From Enhydrobacter aerosaccus (GTDB lineage: Bacteria; Pseudomonadota; Alphaproteobacteria; Reyranellales; Reyranellaceae), in NCBI GenBank assembly GCA_903839865.1, contig CAIMEE010000260.1, forward strand, positions 1 through 39,347: a stretch of 39,347 nt of DNA, given 5' to 3'. The notes under the pieces were generated by a model, which was given only the letters and a program-made list of their open reading frames with translations, was not told where the DNA came from and searched no databases. Shown here one piece after another: positions 14,134-23,096 of the stretch (positions within the stretch are counted from its first letter, which is position 1; the number at the start of each line of letters is the position of its first letter). The position numbers were made by a program, and so were the translations under genes.

Positions 14134-17100
14134 TCACTCTGCAGCGATCGCCAGATGGGGCGGACCGGGGCGGACAGGCTCCGCGACCTTGGCCGGTTCT
14201 CCCTGCTTGACCCGGAACCAGGCGGCGTAGAGCGCCGGCAGGAACAACAAGGTCAGCGCCGTGGCGACCAGGAGTCCGCCCATCAGCGCCACGGCCATCG
14301 GCCCCCAGAACACGCTGCGCGACAGCGGCACCATGGCGAAGATCGCGGTGCCGGCGGTGAGCAGGATCGGCCGCGAGCGGCGCACGGTGGCGTCGATCAC
14401 GGCATCCCAGGCGGCGTGTCCGGCGGCGATGTCCTGGTCGATCTGGTCCACCAGGATCACCGAGTTGCGCATGATCATGCCCGCCAGCGCAATGACGCCC
14501 AGCAGCGACACGAAGCCGAACGGCTGGTTGAACAGCAGCAGGAACAGCGCCACGCCGATCATGCCCAGCGGCGCCGTGAGCAGCACCAGCGCCAGCTTGG
14601 AGAAGCTCCTGAGCTGCAGCATCAGGAACAGCAGCATCAGGAAGCCCATGACCGGCATCATCTTGAAGATCGAGGCCTGGCTCTTGGCGCTCTCTTCCTT
14701 GTCGCCGCCGACCTCGATGCGATAGCCCATCGGGAGGGTGGCGCGCATCGGCTCGAGCGCCTTGTCGATGCGGGTGGCCACGTCGGGACCCTGCACGCCG
14801 TCGATCACGCCGGCGCGGACGGTCATCAGCAGGTCCTTGTTGCGCCGCCACAGGATCGGCTCTTCCAGGTCGAAGTGCAGCTTGGCGAGCTGGGCGAGGG
14901 AGACCACGCCGCCTGTCGCGGTACGAAGATTGATCGCCTCCAGCCCCTCGACGCTGAGACGCTCCGCATCGACGGCGCGCGCGACCACCTCGATCGTCTC
15001 GGTGCCTTCGCGATATTGGGTCACGGTCACGCCGGTCAGCAGGGTCTGCAGGGTGTTCGCGAGCAACTGCGAATCGACGCCGAGTGCACGCGCCTTGCTC
15101 TGGTCGACCTCGAGGCGCACCGACTTGGCGAGCTCGTTCCAGTCGAAGTTGACGTCGCGGATCGCGGGATCGGCCTTGAAGACCTGGCGGACCTGCTCGG
15201 CCACGCCGCGCACCTTCTGCGGATCGTCCCCCAGCACGCGGAACATCACGGGGTAGGCGACGGGCGGGCCGTTCTGCAGGCGCTGCACGCGGCCGCGCAC
15301 GGCCTCGAAGCCCTCGTTGAACAGGCCGTTGAGCTGGGTGACGAGGCGCTCGCGCTCGTCCAGGCCCTTGGCCATGACGATGATCTGGCCGAAGTTGGCG
15401 TTGGTCAGCTCTGGCACAGTGGGCAGGTAGAAGCGCGGGCTGCCGGCGCCGATGTAGGAGGTGTAGGTGGCCACGTCGTCGTTCTTCGACAGCCACTTCT
15501 CGAGCTTGGTCACCTCGGCATCGGTCGCGGCATAGGAGGCGCCTTGCGCCAGGCGCAGATCGACGATCAGCTCGGGCCTGTTGGCGGTCGGGAAGAACTG
15601 CTTCTGCACGAAACCGAAAGCGCCCATCGAGCCCACGAAGGCCAGCGCCGTGATGGCGATGGTCGTCTTGCGCCAGGTGACGCACCACACGACCATCTTG
15701 CGGAAGACGGTGTAGAGGCGGCCGGAGTAGGCATCGTGATGCGCCTCGACCTTGGGCTGCGGCAGCATGTGATAGCCCAGCCACGGCGTGAACAGCACCG
15801 CCACGAACCACGAGATGATCAACGAGAGGCCGACGACCCAGAAGATCGAGTTGGTGTATTCGCCGGCGCTCGACTTGGCGAAGCCCACCGGCACGAAACC
15901 CGCCGCGGTCACCAGCGTGCCGGTCAGCATCGGGAAGGCGGTGGAGGTGTAGGCGTAGGTCGCGGCCTGCATGCGGGTCGCACCCTGTTCCAGTTTCACC
16001 ATCATCATCTCGACAGCGATGATTGCGTCGTCGACCAGGAGGCCGAGCGCGATTATCAGCGCACCGAGCGAGATGCGCTGAAAGTCGATGCCGAGCAGCA
16101 TCATGCCGACGAAGGTGATCGCCAGGACCAGCGGCACCGACAGCGCCACGACGATGCCCGTGCGCACACCCAGGCTCACGAACGAGACCACGAGCACGAT
16201 CGCGAGCGCCTCGCCCAGCGAATGGATGAACTCCTCGAACGATTTCTCGACCACTTCGGGCTGGTTGGCGGCGCGGTGGACGGTAATGCCCACGGGCAGA
16301 TCGCGCTCGATCGCGGCCATGGTCTTCTCGAGCGTCTTGCCCAGCACTTCCATATTGCCGCCCGCGGCCATCACGACGCCGAGGCCGATCACCGGCTTGC
16401 CGCCGAAGCGCATCGAGCTTTGCGGCGGATCGACATAGCCGCGCCGGATGGTGGCGACGTCGGAGAGGGTAAGGGTCTGGCCGTTGGCGCTAAACGGAAG
16501 GGAGGCCACTTCCTCGGGCGTGGTCGGAGCGCCGTCGACCCGGACGGCCACGCGCTCGCCCTTGGTTTCCACGACGCCGGACGCCACGACGGCGTTCTGC
16601 TTGCGCACGGCATCGAGGATCTGGTCGACGCTGACGCCCAGCATCGCCAGGCGCGTGTGACTGAACTCGATGTAGATCTTCTCGTCCTGCAGGCCGAACA
16701 GGTCGGCCTTGGTGATGTCGGGCACGCGCAGCAGGCGCTGGCGCACGTCCTTCACGATCGCCTTCACCTCGGCGGGCGAGAAGCCGTCGGCCTCGAAGGC
16801 CCAGATCAGGCTGTAGGTGTCGCCGTACTCGTCGTTGAAGAACGGGCCCGCGACGCCCTGCGGCAGCGAGCCCTTGATGTCGCCCACCTTCTTGCGCACC
16901 TGGTACCAGAGATCGGGAACCTTGGCGGGCGGGACGTCGTCGCGCAGCGAGACGTAGATCACGGTCTCGCCGGGCTTGGTGTAGCTCGTGACGTTGTAGA
17001 AGTAGGGCAGCTCCTGCAGCTTGGTTTCGATCTTGTCGGTGACCTGCTGCTCGACTTCGCGCGCGGTGGCACCGGGCCATGCCGCCGAGACCACCATCTG

Positions 17101-17241
17101 CTTGATGGTGAAAGGCGGATCCTCGCCGCGGCCGAGGTTGAAGTAGGCGAAGACGCCGGCGATGGTCAGCACCAGCATGAAGAAGACGGTGAGCGTGCTG
17201 TTGCGCAGCGCGAGCTCACTGAGGTTGGTGCGGGTCGCCAT
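14134..17241 (-). CDS. efflux RND transporter permease (AcrB/AcrD/AcrF family)
   Basis: Encodes 1035 residues, full length for a hydrophobe/amphiphile-exporting RND pump. Starts MATRTNLSELALRNSTLTVFF; TM1 is followed by a large periplasmic loop (ATAREVEQQVTDKIETKL), then helices 2-6. TM4 contains ALGLLVDDAIIAVEM with the adjacent Asp pair D404/D405 used for proton relay, and the second half repeats the pattern (ALAGMIMRNSVILVDQI). It sits in the inner membrane as a trimer and is driven by proton flux. The adaptor gene lies immediately upstream (2-base gap); no outer-membrane channel gene is present, so a TolC-like partner must be encoded elsewhere. The substrate is unknown. Confidence 0.94.
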   Translation of the reverse strand: MATRTNLSELALRNSTLTVFFMLVLTIAGVFAYFNLGRGEDPPFTIKQMVVSAAWPGATAREVEQQVTDKIETKLQELPYFYNVTSYTKPGETVIYVSLRDDVPPAKVPDLWYQVRKKVGDIKGSLPQGVAGPFFNDEYGDTYSLIWAFEADGFSPAEVKAIVKDVRQRLLRVPDITKADLFGLQDEKIYIEFSHTRLAMLGVSVDQILDAVRKQNAVVASGVVETKGERVAVRVDGAPTTPEEVASLPFSANGQTLTLSDVATIRRGYVDPPQSSMRFGGKPVIGLGVVMAAGGNMEVLGKTLEKTMAAIERDLPVGITVHRAANQPEVVEKSFEEFIHSLGEALAIVLVVSFVSLGVRTGIVVALSVPLVLAITFVGMMLLGIDFQRISLGALIIALGLLVDDAIIAVEMMMVKLEQGATRMQAATYAYTSTAFPMLTGTLVTAAGFVPVGFAKSSAGEYTNSIFWVVGLSLIISWFVAVLFTPWLGYHMLPQPKVEAHHDAYSGRLYTVFRKMVVWCVTWRKTTIAITALAFVGSMGAFGFVQKQFFPTANRPELIVDLRLAQGASYAATDAEVTKLEKWLSKNDDVATYTSYIGAGSPRFYLPTVPELTNANFGQIIVMAKGLDERERLVTQLNGLFNEGFEAVRGRVQRLQNGPPVAYPVMFRVLGDDPQKVRGVAEQVRQVFKADPAIRDVNFDWNELAKSVRLEVDQSKARALGVDSQLLANTLQTLLTGVTVTQYREGTETIEVVARAVDAERLSVEGLEAINLRTATGGVVSLAQLAKLHFDLEEPILWRRNKDLLMTVRAGVIDGVQGPDVATRIDKALEPMRATLPMGYRIEVGGDKEESAKSQASIFKMMPVMGFLMLLFLMLQLRSFSKLALVLLTAPLGMIGVALFLLLFNQPFGFVSLLGVIALAGMIMRNSVILVDQIDQDIAAGHAAWDAVIDATVRRSRPILLTAGTAIFAMVPLSRSVFWGPMAVALMGGLLVATALTLLFLPALYAAWFRVKQGEPAKVAEPVRPGPPHLAIAAE

Positions 17242-17243
17242 GT

Positions 17244-18368
17244 CTAGCGCGCCGCCGCCTGCTGCTGCAGCGGCTTCACCTTCTGCCCGGCCTCGAGCTT
17301 GTGCACCCCCGCCGTGGCGATCAACTCGCCGTCCTTCACGCCGGACAGGATCGCGGCCGTGTTGCTGCGCCAGCGCGCTATCTGGACCGGGCGCAATTCG
17401 ACGGTGCCGCTCTCCCTGTCGACCACCCAGACGGCGGGGCGGGTGCCGTGCTGGAAGATTGCGGCCAGCGGTACTTCGGCCACGGGCTGTGCGTCGGGCC
17501 GTTCGAAAGCGAGTGTTGCAGTCATGCCGAGGCCGATGAAGGCCGGCTTGTCGAGCACGCTGAAGCGCGCGGGATAGGTGCGCGTCGTCGGATCGGCGCT
17601 GGGCGACAGCTCGCGCAGCTTCGCGGGGTGGCGCTTGCCGGGCTCAGACCACAATTCGAAGCTTGCGGCATCGGTCGCGCGTGCCGCCTGCAGGCGATGC
17701 TCCGGAACGCCGACCAGGATCTCGAGTTCGTCGGTGCGGGCGAGCTTGGCCACGCTCTGGCCCTGCGCCACGACCTGGCCCACTTCGGCCTGCACGGCGG
17801 TGATGACACCGTCGGCATCGGCCTTGAGTTCGGTATAGGCGAGATTGTGTTCGGCGCTCTCGAGCTGGCTCTTTGCCTGGTCCATACGGCCTTGGGCGGT
17901 GACGGCGGCCGACTTGCGGGTATCGAGGGGCTGCTGCATGAAGGCCGCGCCGTTACGGAGTTGCAGGTAACGCTCGTGATCGGCCTTGGCGCGCATATAG
18001 TCACCCTCGGCCGCGGCAAAGGCGGCACGGGCGTTTTCGACGGCGAGCTTGTAGTCGGTGGGGTCGAGCTCAGCGATCAGCTGGCCGGCCTGAACCACGG
18101 CGCCGACATCGACCGCGCGGCGGACGATCTTGCCGGAGACGCGGAAGCCCAGCTGGCTCTCGATGCGCGGCACGACGGTACCCGCCAGCACCAGCGACTG
18201 ACCTTCCCGCCGATAGGCGATTTCCATGACGCGGGCGGGACGGACGACCGTTTCAACGGCAGCGACCTTGGTGTTCTTGGCCTGGAGCGCATAGGCGGTG
18301 TACCCGACGGACGCTACGGCGAGAGCGGCAGCGGCGATCAGGATGAATTTTAACGGAGGAAGGCGCAT
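17244..18368 (-). CDS. efflux RND transporter periplasmic adaptor subunit
   Basis: Encodes 374 residues. A hydrophobic N-terminal helix (about residues 8-27, FILIAAAALAVASVGYTAYA) without a lipobox cysteine anchors it in the inner membrane. Then come the split biotinyl-lipoyl-like domain (GFRVSGKIVRRAVDVGAVVQAGQLIAELD), an alpha-hairpin (AAFAAAEGDYMRAKADHERY), the returning lipoyl half (ADGVITAVQAEVGQVVAQGQ) and beta-barrel segments (RTYPARFSVLDKPAFIGLGM). It joins the permease to the outer-membrane channel. First gene of the pump operon, divergent from a TetR regulator across 99 bases that carry inverted repeats. Confidence 0.93.
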   Translation of the reverse strand: MRLPPLKFILIAAAALAVASVGYTAYALQAKNTKVAAVETVVRPARVMEIAYRREGQSLVLAGTVVPRIESQLGFRVSGKIVRRAVDVGAVVQAGQLIAELDPTDYKLAVENARAAFAAAEGDYMRAKADHERYLQLRNGAAFMQQPLDTRKSAAVTAQGRMDQAKSQLESAEHNLAYTELKADADGVITAVQAEVGQVVAQGQSVAKLARTDELEILVGVPEHRLQAARATDAASFELWSEPGKRHPAKLRELSPSADPTTRTYPARFSVLDKPAFIGLGMTATLAFERPDAQPVAEVPLAAIFQHGTRPAVWVVDRESGTVELRPVQIARWRSNTAAILSGVKDGELIATAGVHKLEAGQKVKPLQQQAAAR

Positions 18369-18410
18369 AGCGGGGCCTCGTTCGTGCGTTTACACTAGGG
18401 AGCCGCCGAC

Positions 18411-18458
18411 TGATCGGCGTTAACTGATCGTTGATAAGTTAACGTCGATCATATAAGA
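18411..18458. promoter_or_regulatory. probable TetR operator / divergent promoter of the RND pump
   Basis: In the 99-bp space between adaptor and regulator lie TTAACT-N11-AGTTAA (18421-18443) and, overlapping it, TGATCG-N15-CGATCA (18426-18452), with an extra direct copy of TGATCG at 18411. TTGATA (18432-18437) and TATAAG (18453-18458), 15 bases apart, could be the -35/-10 of the regulator gene. Bound TetR would then cover its own promoter. Assignment is by position and symmetry only. Confidence 0.5.
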
Positions 18459-18467
18459 GTCAAGGCC

Positions 18468-19130
18468 ATGGAGGAAATTTTGCCGGCCTTACCAAGCAGC
18501 CCGGGGCGCAAGCGCCGCGGGGAGGGGCATACCCGCCGGGACGAGATCCTGGTCGCCGCCAAGGAACTCTTCCTCGAGGAGGGTTATGCCGCGACCACGA
18601 TCCGCAAGATCGCGGACCGGGTAGGTGTCTCCGCGCCCGCGCTCTATCTCTACTTCGCCGACAAGGAAGCCATCATGCTGGCGCTCTGCGACCAGACTTT
18701 CGGCTTCCTGATCGAGGAGATGGGCCGCATCGACCGCGCAAACCTCAACCCGGTCGAGAGCCTGCGCGCCTGCGGCGCGGCGTACATCAAGTTCGGCCTC
18801 GAGCACCCCCGCGAGTACTGGCTCACCTTCATGTCGGGCAACACGCCCAAGCCGATCAAGGCGCGCGGCCACAAGCCCGAGGAGATCGACGCCACCAAGC
18901 CGGGCGCCACCGGGGCGATCGCCTTCGCCAAGCTGGTCGAGCAGCTGAAGACCGCCGAGGCCGCGGGCCTCAAGCTCAAATATCCGGCCGACACGGCAGC
19001 GGAGCTGTGCTGGATGGGCCTGCACGGCCTCGTGGCGGCCCTCATCAATAATCCGGAATTCCCCTGGACCAAGCGCGACGAGCTGGTCGACGGCATGCTC
19101 GACATGGTGACCGAAGGCGTCATCACCTGA
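18468..19130 (+). CDS. TetR/AcrR family transcriptional regulator of the RND pump
   Basis: Encodes 220 residues. A basic N-terminal arm precedes the TetR DNA-binding domain: RRDEILVAAKELFLEEGYAATTIRKIADRVGVSAPALYLYFADKEAIML (about residues 23-71). The C-terminal ligand/dimer domain (ECWMGLHGLVAAL-like helix near residue 180) resembles the TetR_C_33/WHG class by eye. It is divergent from the RND adaptor and permease, the standard arrangement for a local repressor released by the pump's substrate. Its stop lies 3 bases from the opposing phytanoyl-CoA dioxygenase-like stop, with no terminator between. Confidence 0.92.
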   Translation: MEEILPALPSSPGRKRRGEGHTRRDEILVAAKELFLEEGYAATTIRKIADRVGVSAPALYLYFADKEAIMLALCDQTFGFLIEEMGRIDRANLNPVESLRACGAAYIKFGLEHPREYWLTFMSGNTPKPIKARGHKPEEIDATKPGATGAIAFAKLVEQLKTAEAAGLKLKYPADTAAELCWMGLHGLVAALINNPEFPWTKRDELVDGMLDMVTEGVIT

Positions 19131-19133
19131 GTC

Positions 19134-19937
19134 CTAGGCTTGCGGCCAGGCCTGGGGAAACAGGGTGCAGGTCATCGGTGCGCCTGCCACTAGGTCGGGC
19201 TTGTGCGGAAACTGAAACGTCCCCGGCCGCGGATCGTAGCGCGCGTCGTCGCCGGTATAGCGCAGTGATAGGCCGCGACGGCGGGCACCCGGCGTGTCGT
19301 TCCCCGGTGCGCCATGAACGATCATCGCGTGGAAGACGAGACAGTCACCGGGCGCCATCTGCCACGATCTGATGTCGTATTTCGAGCGGTCGGCATCGAT
19401 GTCGGGGATCTGCACGAGGTCGCTGTCGGTGAACTTCATTTCGTGGCCCTTGCGGAACGGCGTCGGCCGATAGTTCACGCCCCATTTGTGCGAGCCCGCG
19501 ATGAATTCGACTGCGCCGTTGCTGCGGTCGATGTTGTCCAGCGCGATCCACACCGACGTGATCTGCCAGCCCTTCACTGGCCAATAGGGCTGGTCCTGGT
19601 GCCACGGCGTTGGATGTGCGGTGCCGGGCTCCTTCACGAACAGCTGGTCGTAGAAGAAGTCGGCGCGCGCCGAGCCCATGAGACGCGCAGCGATGACGGG
19701 AGCGGGGGACGCGAGGGCTGCTTCCCGGAAGTCCTCGTCCTGCTTCCACATGAACATGTCGCCGAAGAATTTTCCGGCGCTGCTGCCCTCGGCGAAGTTG
19801 GTCGCGTTGGGGCCAGGTGCGGCGAGATCCCGCTCGACCGCCGCGCGCAGGCGCTCGATCCACGACGAATCGAACGCCCCGCGCAGGCAAACGACGCCGT
19901 CGCGGTCGTAAGCGGCGACGTCGGCGGGTGTACTCAA
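19134..19937 (-). CDS. phytanoyl-CoA dioxygenase (PhyH) family protein
   Basis: Encodes 267 residues if it starts at TTG 19937, whose last bases overlap the upstream stop (TTGA); the longer frame upstream is a shadow of the preceding gene and has no protein-like character. Non-heme Fe(II)/2-oxoglutarate oxygenase ligands are visible: H113 and D115 in PTPWHQDQPYW, the distal histidine H208 in CLVFHAMIVHGAP, and an arginine in RGLSLRYTGDD for 2-oxoglutarate. Such enzymes hydroxylate a carbon alpha to a carboxyl/CoA or on small natural products. It is the last gene of a three-gene operon with an amidohydrolase and a quinol-monooxygenase-like protein; the substrate is unknown. Confidence 0.9.
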   Translation of the reverse strand: MSTPADVAAYDRDGVVCLRGAFDSSWIERLRAAVERDLAAPGPNATNFAEGSSAGKFFGDMFMWKQDEDFREAALASPAPVIAARLMGSARADFFYDQLFVKEPGTAHPTPWHQDQPYWPVKGWQITSVWIALDNIDRSNGAVEFIAGSHKWGVNYRPTPFRKGHEMKFTDSDLVQIPDIDADRSKYDIRSWQMAPGDCLVFHAMIVHGAPGNDTPGARRRGLSLRYTGDDARYDPRPGTFQFPHKPDLVAGAPMTCTLFPQAWPQA

Positions 19938-20236
19938 GCGTTCTGCAGCACGTGCACGGCGCGCGTCGCGACGAGATCCTTGTTCTTCTCGCCGTACGCC
20001 TTCATGTGCGCCGACGCGCCGTGCGCCTTGAGATCGTCCATGCTTTCCCACTTCTCGATCACGACGAAGGTGTCGGCGCCGAACTTGGCGAAGGGGCCGC
20101 CGTCGGTGTCGACCGTGGCGCCGTATTCGATGCAGCCCTTCTCGGCATGGACCGCGGGCACGTTCGCCTTGAAGTTCTTGAGGATTTCGGCGCGCTTGCC
20201 GGGCTTGGCGGTGATGATGGCGATGACGTGGATCAT
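19934..20236 (-). CDS. putative quinol monooxygenase (ABM domain)
   Basis: Encodes 100 residues, a single dimeric alpha/beta-barrel domain of the antibiotic-biosynthesis-monooxygenase type: MIHVIAIITAKPGKRAEIL, then EKGCIEYGATVDTDG, and FVVIEKWESMDDLKAH, which is diagnostic (the E-x-W segment). Family members such as YgiN act on quinols without a metal or flavin; many others have unknown or non-enzymatic roles. It lies between the amidohydrolase (22-base gap) and the PhyH-like gene (4-base overlap), so it probably belongs to the same pathway. Confidence 0.88.
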   Translation of the reverse strand: MIHVIAIITAKPGKRAEILKNFKANVPAVHAEKGCIEYGATVDTDGGPFAKFGADTFVVIEKWESMDDLKAHGASAHMKAYGEKNKDLVATRAVHVLQNA

Positions 20237-20258
20237 TGTCGTTTCTCCCTATTGAAAA

Positions 20259-21944
20259 TCAGGAAGCCTTGCCGCCGCGCAGAAGGCGGCCGGGCAGCCT
20301 GTCGTTGGCCGCGAAGACATCTTTGTTGTCGCGGCGGATCAGCGTTCCATTCACGATCACGGCGTCGATGCCGCTCGCGTCCGACACCAGCCGGTCGGCG
20401 CCGGCCGGCATGTCATGGACTCTCTTCAGTGGCCCCGGGCCGACCGTCGTCGGGTCGAACACCACGACGTCGGCCGGGCGGCCCTCGGCCAGCAGGCCGC
20501 GATCGGTGATGCCGAACATCTCGGCGGGGCGCTGTGTGAGATTGTGCACGGCCTCCTCGAGGGTGAAGACCTTGCGGTCGCGCACCCAGTGGCCGAGCAG
20601 GTAGGTCGAGTAACAGGCGTCGCAGAGCTGGCTCGCATGCGCGCCTGCATCGGAAAGCGCGATGATCGTGTTCGGATCGGTGATCAGCTCTGCCACTTCC
20701 TTCTCGTCGAAGTTCATCACGGCCATGCGGAAGCGCGCCTGCAGGTCGTTGGCCAGCGCCAGATCGAGCGCGAGGTCGACCGGATCCTTGCCGAGCTTCG
20801 CGGCAGCGGCAACGAGCGGCATTTCCTCGAGTTCGCGCGCCGACGGCGCCCAGGCGATGACCACGCGGTCCCACCATTTCTGGAAGAGCGGCGTCACCTC
20901 GCTGCGCAGCTTCTCGCGCCACACCGGATCGGCATAGGCCCGGAGGCGCGCCCCGGGCGACTTGGCGTCGGCTGCGGCGAGCTCGTTCATGAATTTCATC
21001 ACGTCGAAGATGAACGGCTCGGCGAAGGTGAATTCGAAGTTGAGCGGCCGGCAGCTCACCTGCGGGATCACCATCGCGCCCGACTTGCGCTGCTCGGCGG
21101 CGAGGTCGAGCTGCTTGCGATGGCCGCCGGGCCCGTAGAGGTACGACAGCAGCGCCGTCCACGTGACCGGCACCTGATACTTGCGGCTGACCTCGGCCAT
21201 GTGGCGCGTCGAGAACTCGCGGCCGATGGTGATCTGCATCAGGCCGCGCTTCATCTCGCCCATGACTGAGACCAGCCCGTCCATTTCCTCGGGCGTGGCC
21301 TGGCGACTGGGCACCGGCTTGCCGGCATATCCGTTGTGACTGACGGACACCGAGGTGCCGAACCCGATCGCGCCGGCCTCCATCGCCTCGCGCATCAGCT
21401 TCTTCATTGCCGCCAGCTCGTCCGGTGTCGAGGCACGCTCGGTCGATTCCTCGCCCATCACATACAGCCGCAGCGGCGTGTGGCCGAAGAGGGCGGCGAC
21501 ATTGATCGCCGAGCCGCGCTTCTCGACGGTGTCGAGATACTGCGGGAAGGTCTCGAACGGCCAGGCATCACCCAGCCCCTCCTGAAGCGCATCGAGGCTC
21601 ATGCCCTCGACTTTCTCCAGCGTCTGCAAAATCAACTTCCGATGTGCGGCGCGCGTGGGAGCAACGCCAAAGCCGCAGTTGCCGATCACGGTGGTGGTCA
21701 CGCCGTGCCAGGGCGAGATGCTCAGCATGCGGTCCCACAGGATCTGGGCGTCGTAATGGGTGTGCACGTCGACGAAGCCGGGGGAGACGACCTTGCCCGT
21801 GGCGTCGATGGTCGTGGTGGCCGGACCGTCCGCCTTGCCCACCGCGACGATCTTGCCGTCCTTGATGCCGATATCGCCCACGAAGCCCGGCTTGCCAGTA
21901 CCGTCGACGATGGTGCCGCCTGCGATCTTGAGGTCAAAGCTCAT
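20259..21944 (-). CDS. amidohydrolase family protein, N-acyl-D-amino-acid deacylase type
   Basis: Encodes 561 residues. The small beta-sandwich start MSFDLKIAGGTIVDGTGKPG leads to the metal motif H61-T-H63 (VDVHTHYDAQ); C90 in IGNCGFG is the cysteine metal ligand of D-aminoacylases, and IALSDAGAHASQ supplies the catalytic Asp. Length and C-terminal RPADVVVFDPTTVGPGP fit the D-aminoacylase branch, which hydrolyses N-acyl-D-amino acids; related members act on other amides or carbamates. Cytoplasmic, no signal peptide. First gene of the minus-strand operon, divergent from the TtuC-type dehydrogenase gene over 57 bases. Confidence 0.9.
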   Translation of the reverse strand: MSFDLKIAGGTIVDGTGKPGFVGDIGIKDGKIVAVGKADGPATTTIDATGKVVSPGFVDVHTHYDAQILWDRMLSISPWHGVTTTVIGNCGFGVAPTRAAHRKLILQTLEKVEGMSLDALQEGLGDAWPFETFPQYLDTVEKRGSAINVAALFGHTPLRLYVMGEESTERASTPDELAAMKKLMREAMEAGAIGFGTSVSVSHNGYAGKPVPSRQATPEEMDGLVSVMGEMKRGLMQITIGREFSTRHMAEVSRKYQVPVTWTALLSYLYGPGGHRKQLDLAAEQRKSGAMVIPQVSCRPLNFEFTFAEPFIFDVMKFMNELAAADAKSPGARLRAYADPVWREKLRSEVTPLFQKWWDRVVIAWAPSARELEEMPLVAAAAKLGKDPVDLALDLALANDLQARFRMAVMNFDEKEVAELITDPNTIIALSDAGAHASQLCDACYSTYLLGHWVRDRKVFTLEEAVHNLTQRPAEMFGITDRGLLAEGRPADVVVFDPTTVGPGPLKRVHDMPAGADRLVSDASGIDAVIVNGTLIRRDNKDVFAANDRLPGRLLRGGKAS

Positions 21945-21953
21945 GACTTGCTC

Positions 21954-21969
21954 CTGAATGCCCGTTCAG
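21954..21969. promoter_or_regulatory. short palindrome between divergent amidohydrolase and dehydrogenase genes
   Basis: CTGAA-TGCCCG-TTCAG lies midway in the 57-bp divergent gap; TATAC follows at once (21971-21975). AAGGAGAGG (21987-21995) is a strong ribosome site for the dehydrogenase gene. The short arms make the operator reading tentative. Confidence 0.25.
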
Positions 21970-22001
21970 TATACGTCGTGTGACGCAAGGAGAGGAAACA
22001 C

Positions 22002-23069
22002 ATGGCCAAGCACAAGATCGCCCTCATTCCGGGTGACGGAATCGGCAAGGAAACAGTGCCGGAGGGCGTGCGCGTGCTGGAAGCCGCGGCGCGTCGCTTC
22101 AACTTCCAGCTCGAGTTCACCGACTTCGACTGGTCGTGCGATCGCTTCGCCAAGACCGGCAAGATGATGCCGGACGACGGCATGGAGACGCTGAAGCAGT
22201 ACGAGAGCATCTTCCTCGGCGCCGTGGGCTGGCCTGGCGTGCCCGATCACGTCTCGCTGTGGGGCCTGCTGATCCCGATTCGCCGCGAGTTCGACGAATA
22301 CGTGAACCTCCGCCCCGTGCGCCTGTTCGAGGGCGTGCCGTCGCCGCTTGCCAACCGCAAGCCGGGCGACATCGATTTCTGGGTCGTGCGTGAGAACACC
22401 GAAGGCGAGTACAGCTCCGTCGGCGGCCGCATGTTTCAGGGCACCGACGACGAGATGGCGATCCAGCAGGCGATCTTTACCCGCAAGGGCGTCGACCGCG
22501 TGTTGAAGTTCGCCTTCGAGTTCGCCAAGACGACGAAGAAAAAGCACGTCACCTCGGCCACCAAGTCGAACGGCATTATCCACACCATGCCGTTCTGGGA
22601 CGAGCGCTTCGACGCGATGCGCAAGAAATATCCGGAGATCAAGGCGGACCAGTATCATATCGATATCCTGACCGCGCATTTCGTGCGCAATCCGGATTGG
22701 TTCGATGTCGTGGTCGGCTCCAACCTGTTCGGCGACATTCTCTCCGACCTCGGCCCGGCGTTGACCGGCTCCATCGGCGTGGCGCCGTCGGGCAACATCA
22801 ATCCCGAGCGCAAGTTTCCGTCGATGTTCGAACCGGTGCACGGCTCGGCACCGGACATCGCGGGGCAGGGCATCGCCAACCCGATCGGCCAGATCTGGTC
22901 GGGCGCCATGATGGTGCGTCACCTCGGCTATCCCGAGGCGGCGGAGTGCATCGAACGCGCGATCGCCGAATCGCTGCTCGAGGGCAACCCGCGCACCAAG
23001 GACCTGGGCGGCAACGGCGACACCAAGACCGTGGGCGCAGCCATTGCAGAGCTGGTGAAAACAGTGTAG
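22002..23069 (+). CDS. tartrate dehydrogenase-type isocitrate/isopropylmalate dehydrogenase family (TtuC/DmlA)
   Basis: Encodes 355 residues starting MAKHKIALIPGDGIGKETVPEG. Visible family motifs: the substrate loop VNLRPVRLFEGVPSPL, WVVRENTEGEYSSVGG, the catalytic Lys/Asp regions TSATKSNGIIHTMPFWDERF and VVGSNLFGDILSDLGP, and the NAD-binding FEPVHGSAPDIAGQGIANP. These fit the beta-decarboxylating dehydrogenases that act on tartrate or D-malate with NAD+ and Mn2+/Mg2+. A Bug-type solute-binding protein follows after 27 bases, which suggests import and oxidation of the same dicarboxylate. Tartrate, D-malate and 3-alkylmalates cannot be told apart by eye. Confidence 0.92.
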   Translation: MAKHKIALIPGDGIGKETVPEGVRVLEAAARRFNFQLEFTDFDWSCDRFAKTGKMMPDDGMETLKQYESIFLGAVGWPGVPDHVSLWGLLIPIRREFDEYVNLRPVRLFEGVPSPLANRKPGDIDFWVVRENTEGEYSSVGGRMFQGTDDEMAIQQAIFTRKGVDRVLKFAFEFAKTTKKKHVTSATKSNGIIHTMPFWDERFDAMRKKYPEIKADQYHIDILTAHFVRNPDWFDVVVGSNLFGDILSDLGPALTGSIGVAPSGNINPERKFPSMFEPVHGSAPDIAGQGIANPIGQIWSGAMMVRHLGYPEAAECIERAIAESLLEGNPRTKDLGGNGDTKTVGAAIAELVKTV

Positions 23070-23096
23070 CTGCGCGCCCCGGAAAGGGTGTGCATC

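Noticed and set aside
14110-17247. Open plus-strand frame of about 1045 codons opposite the RND permease
   Set aside because: Unprotein-like His/Gln/Asp/Arg-rich translation; the permease with all family motifs occupies the other strand.
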